Source: Mesorhizobium sp. M8A.F.Ca.ET.218.01.1.1
GTDB taxonomy: Bacteria > Pseudomonadota > Alphaproteobacteria > Rhizobiales > Rhizobiaceae
Reading direction: 5' to 3'
Assembly: GCF_004791165.1 (NCBI RefSeq)
Contig: NZ_SRUZ01000003.1
Location: 682,001-746,000 of the forward strand
DNA: 64,000 nucleotides
The position numbers were made by a program, and so were the translations under genes. Of the stretch, positions 43,238 through 52,335 are shown piece by piece. A model generated the notes under the pieces. It made no database searches. It saw only the letters and a program-made list of their open reading frames with translations, and was not told the origin of the DNA. How positions within the stretch are numbered: the first letter of the stretch is position 1; each line of letters opens with the position of its first letter.

Positions 43238-44020
43238 TTAGCGGATGTCGGTGCCGACCCACTGCTTGGAGATCTTCTCGTAGGTGCCGTCTGCCATCAT
43301 GCCGTCCAATGCCTTCTGCATGGCGGCCTTGAGCTCCGGATTGTCCTTGCGGATGGCTATGCCGATGGCGACGCTGCCGCCTTCGATGTCAGGCGTGTCG
43401 AGCTTGCGCACCTTCTCGCCGGTTTCCTTGACGGCGACCATGACCGGAATGTTGTCGACGACGATGGCATCGACACGGCCCGCCTTCAATTCCAGCAACA
43501 ATTCCGGCAAGCCCTTGTAGGTGCGGACATCCCAGCCACCCTGCGCGCGCGCCCATTTCTCGTGCGTCTCGCCCAGCGTCACGCCAAGGGTCTTGCCCTT
43601 GAGGTCGTCGAGGCTCTGCACCTTGGAATCCTGGTTCACGAAGACCGCGCGGCCGGCGTGATAGTAGGGGCCGACGAAATCGACGACTTTCTCGCGCTCA
43701 GGCGTGATCGTCATCGAGCCAACGACGGTGTCGTATTTGTTTGCGAGCAGGCCGGCGATGATGCCGTCCCAGGCGGTGGTGATGATGGTGCCCTCGACGC
43801 CGATGCGATCGGCGATGGCCTTGCCGATGTCGGCGTCGAAGCCGACAACCTCGTTCTGGTCGTTGACGAAGTTGAAGGGGGGATACTGCCCGCTCATCGA
43901 AATCTTCAGTTCGCCTGCCGACTTGATCGTTTCGAGATCGTCGGCGCTGGCCGAAACGGCGGTGAAGGCCGAAGCAAGCAGCAGTGCGGCAACCGCGATG
44001 CCGGAAAATACCTTGTTCAT
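43238..44020 (-). CDS. Polar amino acid ABC transporter substrate-binding protein
   Basis: A 260-residue type II periplasmic binding protein. Signal peptide MNKVFSGIAVAALLLASAFT, cleavage near VSASADD. The SBP_bac_3 signatures are GELKISMSGQYPPFNFVNDQ and EVVGFDADIGKAIADRI. It binds a polar amino acid or an amino-acid-like compound and presents it to the permeases. First gene of the nine-gene operon, divergent from the LysR regulator. Confidence 0.95.
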   Translation of the reverse strand: MNKVFSGIAVAALLLASAFTAVSASADDLETIKSAGELKISMSGQYPPFNFVNDQNEVVGFDADIGKAIADRIGVEGTIITTAWDGIIAGLLANKYDTVVGSMTITPEREKVVDFVGPYYHAGRAVFVNQDSKVQSLDDLKGKTLGVTLGETHEKWARAQGGWDVRTYKGLPELLLELKAGRVDAIVVDNIPVMVAVKETGEKVRKLDTPDIEGGSVAIGIAIRKDNPELKAAMQKALDGMMADGTYEKISKQWVGTDIR

Positions 44021-44156
44021 CTGAATTTCTGTCCTCTGGATGGAGCGCGAAGGCTTGTTCTTGGGAGGCGTTGGGGCGCTCTCCTGATGTCAATGATTGC
44101 CTTTGCTCCAGCATTGCGCAAATAGATAATGGGAATAGGGAGCATAGATACCAAGA

Positions 44157-45116
44157 ATGGCATTGCCTCGCCCCGAACGGCTGGTCTGGGACCTCGACTG
44201 GAACCTGCTGCGCACATTCGTCGTCATCGCGGAGGTGAAAAGCATCACCCGGGCAGCCGAGCGCCTGAACCTCAAGCAACCCAGCGTCAGCAACGCGTTG
44301 CGGCGCCTGGAGGATCGCGTTGGCCGGCGCCTGGTCGAGCGTGATGCGACACGCTTCGAACTCACCGAGGTCGGGCGCCTGATCTATGAGCAGAGCGTGG
44401 AGGTGTTCGGCACCATATCGCAACTGCCGCTGCTGATGCGCGGGATCAGCGACGACGTCGCCGGCCACGTCATGATCGCGACCGCCAGCCATGTCGTCTC
44501 GCCGCTGTTCGACCGGGCGCTGGCGGAATTCCACCGCAACTACCCGCGCGGCTCCATCACCATCTCGGTCGCGGCAAGCACGGAAGTGGCCAAGCAGGTG
44601 CGGGAGCGCCGCGCTTCCTTCGGCATCTGCCTGGTCAGCCAGCGCGATCCGGCACTGGACTACACGATGGTTTATCGCGAGTTCTTCGGCTTCTTCTGTG
44701 GCCCGCAGCACAGGCTGTTCGGGAAGACCGGATTGACGCTTGCGGATCTGCGGGGCGAGCCGTCCGTGTCCTTCCAGACCGATCACATTTCGGACGCCTT
44801 GCGGCCGGTGGCGTTGCTGCGCAGCGAGGCCAAGCTGAATGCCGATGTCGTCGGCGTGTCGTCCAGCCTGGAGGAGGTGCGGCGCATGATCGTGGCAGGG
44901 CTCGGCATCGGCCCGCTGCCGCTGCATGTCGCGCGGCGCGACGTGGCCGATGGTATGCTGTGGCGATTGCCGCCTTACGATGCGCCGCCGGCCATCGACA
45001 TCTTCCTGCTGACCAATCCCGACAAGGCGATGAATCGGGCCGAGAAGGCGCTTTTGTCCGGAATTCAGGCCCTGATCGCCGAAACGCCCCTGCAGGATCG
45101 AATCTACAGCGATTGA
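44157..45116 (+). CDS. LysR family transcriptional regulator
   Basis: A 319-residue regulator. Helix-turn-helix: NLLRTFVVIAEVKSITRAAE, LNLKQPSVSNALRRLEDRVG at residues 17-60. The rest is the two-lobed effector domain. It is divergent from the transporter operon with 136 bases between, the classic layout for a LysR activator of the neighbouring catabolic genes. The intergenic region is AT-rich with TTGC and GCAA half-sites, but I cannot fix the operator. Confidence 0.93.
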   Translation: MALPRPERLVWDLDWNLLRTFVVIAEVKSITRAAERLNLKQPSVSNALRRLEDRVGRRLVERDATRFELTEVGRLIYEQSVEVFGTISQLPLLMRGISDDVAGHVMIATASHVVSPLFDRALAEFHRNYPRGSITISVAASTEVAKQVRERRASFGICLVSQRDPALDYTMVYREFFGFFCGPQHRLFGKTGLTLADLRGEPSVSFQTDHISDALRPVALLRSEAKLNADVVGVSSSLEEVRRMIVAGLGIGPLPLHVARRDVADGMLWRLPPYDAPPAIDIFLLTNPDKAMNRAEKALLSGIQALIAETPLQDRIYSD

Positions 45117-45131
45117 CGGGTCGACGCGGGT

Positions 45132-45548
45132 CTATTCGACAAGGTAGGCCGCGGCGCGGTCGCGCATCGGCTCATCCAGCGCCACCGAGGCCCTGGCGGT
45201 GAGATCGAAGCGCACGCTGGTCGTCCGGCTCGATGCATGGACGATGCCATCGATCGATCCGGACATCACCTGTTCGAAGGTGATGGAGGTGCGACCGACC
45301 TTGATCACATGCGAGCGGATGGTGAGCAGCGATCCGGCTTTCGTTTCATGCCGGTAGTCGATTTCGGTGCGCACGTCGGCCCATCCGTTCTGGGAGCCCT
45401 GGCCGCCCTCCTGTCCGGCGATATGGCCGAGGAGCTGGAAACTGGCATCGTCGAACATCGCGGCGTAATGGCGCACATTCATGTGCCCCATCACGTCGCA
45501 CATCCAGGGATGGGCGACGCCTACGAAGGTGACGAGGGATTTGCTCAT
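45132..45548 (-). CDS. Acyl-CoA thioesterase-like (4HBT) protein
   Basis: A 138-residue hotdog-fold protein: VGVAHPWMCDVMGHMNVRHY (active-site DxxGHxN) and DYRHETKAGSLLTIRSHVIK match the 4-hydroxybenzoyl-CoA thioesterase family. The start at 45548 has GGAAC upstream; the longer frame has a basic non-conserved extension. Substrate unknown. It lies convergent with the LysR gene, separated by 15 bases. Confidence 0.88.
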   Translation of the reverse strand: MSKSLVTFVGVAHPWMCDVMGHMNVRHYAAMFDDASFQLLGHIAGQEGGQGSQNGWADVRTEIDYRHETKAGSLLTIRSHVIKVGRTSITFEQVMSGSIDGIVHASSRTTSVRFDLTARASVALDEPMRDRAAAYLVE

Positions 45549-45750
45549 GTGAATTGTTCCGTGGCCTTTGTTTGGATCGCGAGACGCCTTATCGAAACAC
45601 GCGGCTGCAGGCAAACCGGCGGATGACTTGGGTGAGGGCTTTCGAGCCGGCGATGGCCTGTAGGTCGACATTCCTTAGCCGGGCCCTTGGCCCTCCCGAG
45701 CAAACCGACTATCTCAGAAAGACGGCGGCAGTTCCGCCATGGGGACAGGC

Positions 45751-45999
45751 ATGCTCAGGGTGCAAAAGGTCAAGGTCGACGACATCTACGTGCCCACCGC
45801 ACGCAAGAAGACGCTGCATCCCGAGACCGTCCGGCATCTCGCCGAGGATATCCTGGAAAACGGCATGAAGACGCCGATCCAGGTCCGCCACGATGGCAAG
45901 CGGCACATACTTGTCGAAGGACTGCATCGTCTGGAAGCAGCCAAGTGGCTCGGCGAGTCAGAGATCGACGCCTATCTGGTGCAAGCCAAGCGCCACTGA
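45751..45999 (+). CDS. Stand-alone ParB/Srx-like domain protein
   Basis: An 82-residue protein that is just the ParB N-terminal nuclease-like domain: IYVPTARKKTLHPETVRHLA, EDILENGMKTPIQVR, ILVEGLHRLEAAKWLGE. No HTH follows, so it is not a partition ParB. Related small proteins bind CTP or nucleotides. ATG 45751 is preceded by GGGGACAGG; ATG 45739 (MGTGMLRV) is the alternative. Function unknown. Confidence 0.85.
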   Translation: MLRVQKVKVDDIYVPTARKKTLHPETVRHLAEDILENGMKTPIQVRHDGKRHILVEGLHRLEAAKWLGESEIDAYLVQAKRH

Positions 46000-46121
46000 C
46001 GCGCGCCTTCGCCCGAAGCACGCACAGTCTCCAGAATTTTTCACCTGGCATGTCGGGTTGCGTTGCATTGGCTCGTCCTTGGGACGGAAGCCAGATCAAG
46101 CCGAATCCCGAGGAGAAAATA

Positions 46122-46607
46122 GTGGCCACCAAGCTCGACATCGCCCCCGCCAACGACCGCGAACTGGTTCTCGCCCGCATCATCGATGCACCGCGCGAGA
46201 ACGTGTATCGCTGCTGGACCGACCCGACCCTGATCACGCAATGGTTCGCGCCAAAGCCGTGGACGACGCCGCGTGCCGAGATGGACGTGCGCACGGGTGG
46301 CAACAGCCTCGTCGTCATGGCCGGTCCTGACGGCGATGAATTCCCCAATCCCGGGGTTTTCCTGGAAGTCGTTCCCGGCAAGAAGATCATCTTCACCGAT
46401 GCCTATACCCAGGCGTGGGAGCCGTCGGAAAAACCGTTCATGACCGGCGTGCTGACCTTCGAGGACGAAGGCGAGGGCAAGACCCGCTACATCGCGCGCG
46501 TCCGGCACTGGAGCGTCGCCGACCGGCAGCAGCACCAGGCGATGGGTTTTCACGCGGGTTGGGGGCAATGCACCGACCAGCTCGAAGACCTCGCCAGGAC
46601 GCTTTGA
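46122..46607 (+). CDS. SRPBCC (AHSA1-like) domain protein
   Basis: A 161-residue START-like lipid-binding fold of the AHSA1 family: LVLARIIDAPRENVYRCWTD, PTLITQWFAPKPWTTPRAEM and the C-terminal GFHAGWGQCTDQLEDLARTL. It starts at GTG 46122, five bases after GAGGAGAA. The longer frame upstream overlaps the ParB-like gene and is spurious. Twenty-six bases from the next gene, so probably co-transcribed. Ligand unknown. Confidence 0.9.
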   Translation: MATKLDIAPANDRELVLARIIDAPRENVYRCWTDPTLITQWFAPKPWTTPRAEMDVRTGGNSLVVMAGPDGDEFPNPGVFLEVVPGKKIIFTDAYTQAWEPSEKPFMTGVLTFEDEGEGKTRYIARVRHWSVADRQQHQAMGFHAGWGQCTDQLEDLARTL

Positions 46608-46633
46608 CATCGGTTGACCAGGAGGAGACCGAT

Positions 46634-47590
46634 ATGTCCAGAACCCTGGTTTTTGCCATTCTTGCTTCGGCCGCGGCGTTTCTCGCTTGTCCGGGCACCA
46701 TCAATGCAGAGGAGACGAAGCCCGCTATGACCACCGAAACGAAAACGCTGCCGAAGCCGCAAAAATCCGGCCTGCTGCCGATCAACGGCGTGAACTACTA
46801 TTACGCTATCTATGGCAAGGGTGAGCCGCTGCTTCTGCTGCATGGCGGCCTCGGCTCCATCGACATGTTCGCGCCGATCCTGGCCAAGCTTGCCGAGAAC
46901 CGTACCGTCATCGGGGTCGACCTGCAGGGGCACGGCCGCACCGCGCTTGGCGACCGGCCATTCACCCTGGAGGCGATCGGCGATGATATGGCTGGTATCG
47001 TCAAGACACTCGGCTACGACAAGGTCGACGTCATGGGCTATTCGCTGGGCGGCGGCGTTGCCTTCCGCATGGCGGTCCAGCATCCCGAGGTTGTGCGCCG
47101 GCTGGTCCTTGTCTCGACCGGCTACGCCGCCGACGGCTTTTATGACGAGATGCGCCCGCAGCAGGCGCAGGTAAGTGCCGCCGCCGCGGCGTTCATGAAA
47201 GAGACACCGATGTACAAATCCTACGTCGCCGTCGCGCCACATCCAGAGGACTTCCCGAAGCTGCTCGACGCGCTCGGCAATTTCATGCGCCAGAACTACG
47301 ACTTCTCCGCCGACGTTCCCAAGCTGAAGATGCCCGTCATGCTCGCTTACGGCGACAGCGACATGTACAAGCCCGAGCATGAGATCAAGTTCTACCAGAT
47401 GCTCGGTGGCGGCCTGAAGGATGCCGGCTGGATGCGTGAGAACCTGTCGCAGAGCCGTCTCGCCATCCTGCCCAACCGCACCCACTACGACGTCTTCTTC
47501 GCTCCGGAACTGACGGCCGCCGCACTGCCTTTCCTCGATGGCCAGACCAAGGTGAAGAGCTGGGACGAGGTGGTCGGCGAAACCGAATGA
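46634..47590 (+). CDS. Exported alpha/beta hydrolase
   Basis: A 318-residue alpha/beta hydrolase with an apparent signal peptide (MSRTLVFAILASAAAFLACP). The cysteine in FLACP may be a lipobox (variant), so it could be a lipoprotein. LLLLHGGLGSIDMFAPIL is the oxyanion region, VMGYSLGGG the nucleophile elbow, LPNRTHYDVF the catalytic histidine. Related to haloperoxidase-type and proline iminopeptidase-like hydrolases. AGGAGGAG precedes the ATG; followed by a hairpin terminator. Confidence 0.9.
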   Translation: MSRTLVFAILASAAAFLACPGTINAEETKPAMTTETKTLPKPQKSGLLPINGVNYYYAIYGKGEPLLLLHGGLGSIDMFAPILAKLAENRTVIGVDLQGHGRTALGDRPFTLEAIGDDMAGIVKTLGYDKVDVMGYSLGGGVAFRMAVQHPEVVRRLVLVSTGYAADGFYDEMRPQQAQVSAAAAAFMKETPMYKSYVAVAPHPEDFPKLLDALGNFMRQNYDFSADVPKLKMPVMLAYGDSDMYKPEHEIKFYQMLGGGLKDAGWMRENLSQSRLAILPNRTHYDVFFAPELTAAALPFLDGQTKVKSWDEVVGETE

Positions 47591-47605
47591 CCCTGCCATC
47601 TCTGG

Positions 47606-47629
47606 CGGCCGTCTCCAGCGAGACGGCCG
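47606..47629. terminator. Bidirectional hairpin between convergent genes
   Basis: CGGCCGTCTC (47606-47615), loop CAGC, GAGACGGCCG (47620-47629): ten perfect pairs between the hydrolase and the convergent oxygenase gene. The T run is weak on both sides. Confidence 0.75.
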
Positions 47630-47638
47630 TCGTGCTGT

Positions 47639-48667
47639 TTAGGAAGCCCTGGCGCGGCGTGGCTGTCTCAGATGCTTGATGCCGCCCATCTCGACGAAGT
47701 TGGTCGCCGATTCCCAGAGATAATCGCCGTAGAGGAAAGGCTCGAAGGGCTCGGCGCCGTCCAATGGCAGAGGCGATATCTCCGCGTCGACGCGCGGCTC
47801 GTAGAAGAACGGGATCGAGAACCGCGTCGTTTTGGGTGCAATGACCCGGTGCCGTGTCGCGCGCACGCGGCCACCGGTCCAGCGCTCCAGCAACTGGCCG
47901 AAATTAACCGCCAGCGTGCCATTGGCTGGAGGCACGTCGATCCATTCGCCGGCGAGGTTCTTTGCCTGCAAGCCCTCGACGCCGTCCTGCGCCAGCAAGG
48001 TGACGAAGCCTGAATCGGCATGTTCGCGGCCGATGATGGTGCGCGTTTCGCCCTTGTGGGTCACCGAAAACTCCGGCCCGCTTGTGTCGACGCCGGCACT
48101 GGCGTCGCGCAGGGGATAGCGGATCAGCCGCAGCGTCGAGATGCCACCAGCGAAATAGGCATCGAAGATCGTTTCAGGCAGGCCAAGCCCGCGTGCGATC
48201 GACCGCATCAGCATGGTGCCGACCGTCTCCATCGCGCGGTAGTAGTCGGCCGCGGCGGTGCGCCAGCCGGGCAAGGCATTTTCGGCCGGTAGTGGTGTCG
48301 GCTCGCACAGGGGATCGTCGGAGGTCGAGACTCGCGCCGCATCGGCAAGGTCCGGCCCCATGTCGATGCCTTCCTTGTAGGAAACGGCTTGCGGCTGCAG
48401 CGGAAACCAGCCGCGGTAGAAATTCTTCTTCGTGTGATCGAAATTCCAGCGCAGCAATTCCTGCTTGCCGGCATCGGGAAGCGCAAAGATACGCAGCAAT
48501 CGCGCGCGCTTTTCCGGCGTCAGCCAGTCATCGCCGGGAAAATCCCGGACCGCCAGGAAACCGATGCCTGCCGCGGCAGCCATGATCCTGGCGTCGGCGC
48601 GGTCGCGGGCGGGCGAGGGCGGCCCGAACAGGTCCGCAATGCCGATTGTTTCGATGTCCGGTGTCAT
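47639..48667 (-). CDS. Isopenicillin N synthase family 2OG-Fe(II) oxygenase
   Basis: A 342-residue non-heme iron oxygenase of the IPNS/DIOX type. The C-terminal domain has the iron ligands in REHADSGFVTLLAQD (His-x-Asp pattern) and ATRHRVIAPKTTRFSIPFF (second His and the 2OG arginine RFS). Such enzymes hydroxylate or cyclise small acids; the substrate is unknown. ATG 48667 is used, GTG 48670 precedes it. Single gene. Confidence 0.92.
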   Translation of the reverse strand: MTPDIETIGIADLFGPPSPARDRADARIMAAAAGIGFLAVRDFPGDDWLTPEKRARLLRIFALPDAGKQELLRWNFDHTKKNFYRGWFPLQPQAVSYKEGIDMGPDLADAARVSTSDDPLCEPTPLPAENALPGWRTAAADYYRAMETVGTMLMRSIARGLGLPETIFDAYFAGGISTLRLIRYPLRDASAGVDTSGPEFSVTHKGETRTIIGREHADSGFVTLLAQDGVEGLQAKNLAGEWIDVPPANGTLAVNFGQLLERWTGGRVRATRHRVIAPKTTRFSIPFFYEPRVDAEISPLPLDGAEPFEPFLYGDYLWESATNFVEMGGIKHLRQPRRARAS

Positions 48668-48780
48668 CACGGTCCTGCCGCATCACGATAATCGATGACC
48701 TTGTATCAAAGCTTTTCAATTGACCCAATCGGCGTCGCCGCTACCTTGCCGCCTGTTCACTCCACCAACGGATTCAGGCG

Positions 48781-49176
48781 ATGGCAAAATACGAAGGCGG
48801 ATGCCTGTGCAAGGCGGTGCGCTACCGCACCGACGCCGACCCCATCAACGAGCGCATCTGTCACTGCCGGCTCTGCCAGAAGGCGATCGGCGCGGCCTTC
48901 AATGCGCGTGTTCTGTTCCGCATCGACGATGTGACGGTCGAGGGCCGGTTGGCCACGGTCAACACCTCGCCGGACCTCAAGCGCGGGTTTTGCCCGAACT
49001 GCGGCACAACGATGTTTTCGCGGCGCGATTCCGCCGGCATCATCGGCGTGACCACCGGTTCGCTGGACGACCCGTCGTTCTTCAGGCCACAGATGCATAT
49101 GTGGACCGCCTCGAAACAGCCCTGGGTGATGCTTGACGACGGCTTGCCGCAATATGAAGGCGCTCCGCCGGCCTAG
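48781..49176 (+). CDS. GFA family (glutathione-dependent formaldehyde-activating) protein
   Basis: A 131-residue zinc protein of the GFA/CENP-V fold: KYEGGCLCKAVRYR, CHCRLCQKAIGAAFN and FCPNCGTTMFSRR supply the conserved cysteines for two zinc sites. GFA was named for binding S-hydroxymethylglutathione; most members have unknown roles. Start at ATG giving the normal N-terminus; upstream is a possible promoter region between divergent genes. Confidence 0.92.
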   Translation: MAKYEGGCLCKAVRYRTDADPINERICHCRLCQKAIGAAFNARVLFRIDDVTVEGRLATVNTSPDLKRGFCPNCGTTMFSRRDSAGIIGVTTGSLDDPSFFRPQMHMWTASKQPWVMLDDGLPQYEGAPPA

Positions 49177-49325
49177 CTTCCTCCTTCTCGTCAACAGGAC
49201 GACGTGCCCCGGGATGACCAAAAATTAATCCAAAGAGACACGCGATAGCCGGCAAAGCGTCATTGGCGGGCCATCTTTGTCACCCTATCTATGCGTCGCG
49301 GGCCCGGCATTCGAGGAGACGACGG

Positions 49326-49523
49326 ATGAACGACAGCATCAGCACCCTGGACGAGCTTTTGAGCGATCCGATGGTCCTGCTTGTGATGGAGCGCGACCGT
49401 GTGCGCCCGGAACAGGTGCGCATGCTGCTTGAGCGGGCTCGCCGGCCTTCCCTCGATGAACCGGTTGTCCCGCCGGCGCATGTGATCGCCAGGACCTGCC
49501 AGAAACTGTGGCTGTGCCCCTGA
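49326..49523 (+). CDS. Small protein of unknown function (65 aa)
   Basis: A 65-residue acidic protein: MNDSISTLDELLSDPMVLLV, MERDRVRPEQVRMLLERARR and a proline-rich tail with one cysteine. I recognise no family, but the same arrangement (a DELLSDP..M..D...R...L.. core) recurs in rhizobial hypothetical proteins by memory. GAGGAG lies ten bases before the ATG. Soluble and helical. Low certainty of role. Confidence 0.65.
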   Translation: MNDSISTLDELLSDPMVLLVMERDRVRPEQVRMLLERARRPSLDEPVVPPAHVIARTCQKLWLCP

Positions 49524-49764
49524 GTAGCCTTGCGATCTTCCATGAACATCATTGGCCGGCCCGTGGGCCGGTTTGGATGCGGGTGGCGCGGCCCGCAAGC
49601 GTATTGCAATGTGTCCGCCGCCACGCGACGCTATGACGCCCGTTCGGGCCGCCAGCTTACAAATCCGTAAATTGATTCTGCGCCGCATAGCGGTATGGCT
49701 TGCCCGGCATTGATCGCCGCCGATCGTGCCTTCGCAAGTCCGATCCCTCCCGCATGGAACCGAC

Positions 49765-50637
49765 ATGGCTGATATCTGCACGCAAGGCGTCGACACGGGC
49801 TTTGTCGGCCTTGGATTTGCCAAGGTCGCTTTCCTCGGCCTTGTGCAAGGCATCACCGAACTGCTGCCGATCTCCTCGACCGCCCATATGCGCATCGTGC
49901 CGGCTGTGCTTGGCTGGCAGGACCCGGGCTCGGCTTTCTCCGCCGCCATGCAGCTGGCGGCCCTTGCAGCGGTGGTCAGCTACTTCTGGGGCGACGTGAG
50001 GGATCTCCTGTTTGGATCACTCGATGCCCTCACGCGCCGCGATTTTGCCGACCGGCATTTCCGTCTGGCGCTGTGGATCGTGCTGGCGACGATCCCCATT
50101 GTCATCGCCGGCGTGGCGCTCTCGGGCGTCCTCAACACCTGCAATTCGCCGTTGCGCAGTCTGAGCGTGATTGGCTGGGCCTGCATCGCCATGGCGGTCC
50201 TGCTGGCGCTGGCCGAGATTTTCGCCCGCCACAGGCGCACCGTGGGCGAAGCGTCGCTCGTCGACGCGCTCCTTGTCGGCGTCGCCCAGGTTGGCGCGCT
50301 TATCCCGGGCGTCTCTCGCTCTGGCTCGACCCTGACGGCGGCACTGGGGCTTGGCTTCAAGCGGGCGGAGGCTGCGCGTTTCTCGTTCCTGCTCGGGCTG
50401 CCGGCGATCGCGCTCGCCGGCCTCAAGGAATTGTGGGAACTGCACAAGGCGCATCTCGACGCCCATGGATGGTCGGTTCTGGGCGTGGGACTGCTCGTGG
50501 CCTCGATATCGGCCTTCTTCGCCATCTGGGGCCTGATGCGCGTGCTCGAACGCTTCTCCGCCTGGCCTTTCGTCATCTATCGCGGCGCGCTCGGGGTCGT
50601 CCTGCTGCTCGGCGTGGCTATGGGATGGCTAGCCTAG
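49765..50637 (+). CDS. uppP: Undecaprenyl-diphosphatase, UppP/BacA family
   Basis: A 290-residue inner-membrane phosphatase that recycles undecaprenyl pyrophosphate for peptidoglycan and polysaccharide synthesis and confers bacitracin resistance. GLVQGITELLPISSTAHMRI is the first signature (Glu-rich and SSTAH), PGVSRSGSTLTAALGLGFKR the second. Start at ATG 49765, giving a normal N-terminus. Two paralogues are frequent in rhizobia. Co-oriented with the downstream gene but 148 bases apart. Confidence 0.93.
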   Translation: MADICTQGVDTGFVGLGFAKVAFLGLVQGITELLPISSTAHMRIVPAVLGWQDPGSAFSAAMQLAALAAVVSYFWGDVRDLLFGSLDALTRRDFADRHFRLALWIVLATIPIVIAGVALSGVLNTCNSPLRSLSVIGWACIAMAVLLALAEIFARHRRTVGEASLVDALLVGVAQVGALIPGVSRSGSTLTAALGLGFKRAEAARFSFLLGLPAIALAGLKELWELHKAHLDAHGWSVLGVGLLVASISAFFAIWGLMRVLERFSAWPFVIYRGALGVVLLLGVAMGWLA

Positions 50638-50785
50638 GCCGAACCGGCACGCTTGCGGTGTTGCGCTGCTGCAACCGCCTGGAGCGCATCAACCCATGCC
50701 CGAAGATGTGATCGGACGCCTTCATTGACTTCGGGCAATGTCCGCCCTTAACGTTCTGTTAACAAAAAACAGATGGCGGAGCCGC

Positions 50786-51412
50786 ATGGCATCCTCGTTG
50801 GGTTTGCGCCGCAAGGCGAAGGGGCTGGGGCTTGCGATTGCCCTGATTGCTTTCTGTTCGGCGGCGAATTCCGCCTACGCGGCTCCCGCTTCCATGGTCA
50901 TCGGCGGCTCGACCTCGCAGCCGATCGGCCACTATGATTTTTGCAAGATCCATGCCGCCGAGTGCTCCATCCGTTCACCCGACAGCGAGCCGGAACAGAT
51001 GACTGGCAAGCTGTTGCGGGAGATCAGTGCCGTAAACCTTTCGGTCAACACGCGCGTCAAGCCGATGAGCGACATGGACAATTACGGCAAGGAGGAATGG
51101 TGGGCCTATCCGGACAATGGCTTCGGCGATTGCGAGGATTACGCGCTGGAAAAGCGGCGTGAGCTCACCAGCCTGGGCATCGCCATAGCCAATCTCCTGA
51201 TGACGGTGGTTCGCAAGCCGGATGGCGAAGGCCATGCCGTGCTGACGGTACGCACCGACAAGGGCGACTTCATCCTCGACAATCTTGTCGACAAGGTTCG
51301 TCTCTGGAACCAGACGCCGTATCGCTATCTGAAAAGACAGGCGAGTGACAACACCGGGCGCTGGGTCTCCATTCTCGCCGGCGAAGAGAAGCTGGTCAGC
51401 GCCGTCAAATAG
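50786..51412 (+). CDS. Transglutaminase-like cysteine proteinase (BTLCP)
   Basis: A 208-residue exported protein with signal peptide ending near NSAYAA. The bacterial transglutaminase-like cysteine proteinase triad is in GDCEDYALEKRRELTSLG (Cys), EGHAVLTVRTDKGDFILDNL (His and Asp). In Pseudomonas and others this family (LapG) cleaves surface adhesins under c-di-GMP control; here there is no LapD-like neighbour, so that role is open. Start at 50786 (GGAG upstream); the ATG 16 codons earlier is less likely. Confidence 0.88.
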   Translation: MASSLGLRRKAKGLGLAIALIAFCSAANSAYAAPASMVIGGSTSQPIGHYDFCKIHAAECSIRSPDSEPEQMTGKLLREISAVNLSVNTRVKPMSDMDNYGKEEWWAYPDNGFGDCEDYALEKRRELTSLGIAIANLLMTVVRKPDGEGHAVLTVRTDKGDFILDNLVDKVRLWNQTPYRYLKRQASDNTGRWVSILAGEEKLVSAVK

Positions 51413-51527
51413 CCGTCGCGGGCCGTCCCCGGGCCATAGTCCACGCTTCCCCTGAGCAAATCCTTCATCGTACCGGCAAGCGGTGCTATCCACGACAACT
51501 CGTTGGAACCGACAATCCGGAACGCGC

Positions 51528-52319
51528 ATGGATTTTTTGACACTCCTGCATTCGGCGCCCTTGTTGCTGACTTTGGTCAAGGCCGCGTTGCCGCACGCGC
51601 TTGCCACGACAATGGCGTTCGGCCAGTGGTTCGCTTCGGTGCCGCCGTGCCGTGACGTCGCCTTCGAGGCCGGCAGCTTTCTCGTCTGCGAGGTCGATCC
51701 AAAACTGTATTCGATCGAACTGTTCTGGAAAGATCAGGGCGGCAAGCCTTTTCAGTCGCTGCACAATCTCGACAACGCCCAGCGCGCGGCCGGCCGTACC
51801 ATGCTGTTTGCCATCAATGCGGGCATGTATCACCCCGACCTCAGGCCGGTCGGCCTCTATGTCGAGCGCGGCCGGGAAATGGCCGGTGTGAAGACGGGAT
51901 CGGGCAGCGGCAATTTTTCGCTGCAGCCGAACGGCATCTTCTATATCGGCGGCGGCAAGGCCGCGGTGCGGGCGACCAGGGACTTCGTCAGGCAGCGGCC
52001 AGCCACCGACTATGCAACGCAATCAGGGCCGATGCTGGTGATCGACGGCCAGCTTCACCCGAAATTCCGGTCCGACGGCACGTCGCGCAAGAGCCGCGAT
52101 GGCGTCGGGGTGCGAAAGGATGGCGTCGCCGTCTTTGCCATCTCGAATGGCACGGTGACATTCCACGCCTTTGCCCGCCTGTTTCGCGACGCGCTCGGCT
52201 GCGACAACGCACTCTTTCTCGACGGCACGATATCGAGCCTGCTCGCTCCGGCCATTGGCCGCAACGACGACTACTGGAACCTGGGGCCGATGATCGGCGT
52301 CTTCAGGAAACGAGGCTGA
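51528..52319 (+). CDS. Phosphodiester glycosidase family (NAGPA domain) protein
   Basis: A 263-residue protein of the DUF2233/NAGPA family: NAGMYHPDLRPVGLYVERGR, FIYIGG-type ssDNA strands, ATQSGPMLVIDGQLHP, SRDGVGVRKDG and FLDGTISSLLAP. The family is named for a phosphodiester glycosidase; bacterial members are often periplasmic. The N-terminus is hydrophobic (LLHSAPLLLTLVKAALP) and may act as signal or anchor. Unusual spacing of the signal suggests either a weak signal or a later start. 116 bases after the protease gene. Confidence 0.86.
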   Translation: MDFLTLLHSAPLLLTLVKAALPHALATTMAFGQWFASVPPCRDVAFEAGSFLVCEVDPKLYSIELFWKDQGGKPFQSLHNLDNAQRAAGRTMLFAINAGMYHPDLRPVGLYVERGREMAGVKTGSGSGNFSLQPNGIFYIGGGKAAVRATRDFVRQRPATDYATQSGPMLVIDGQLHPKFRSDGTSRKSRDGVGVRKDGVAVFAISNGTVTFHAFARLFRDALGCDNALFLDGTISSLLAPAIGRNDDYWNLGPMIGVFRKRG

Positions 52320-52335
52320 TGCATGGCGCCACCCC

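Noticed and set aside
45687..46607. 306-residue frame joining the ParB-like and SRPBCC regions
   Set aside because: The SRPBCC domain begins at GTG 46122 with its own ribosome site; the upstream part overlaps the ParB-like gene in another frame.
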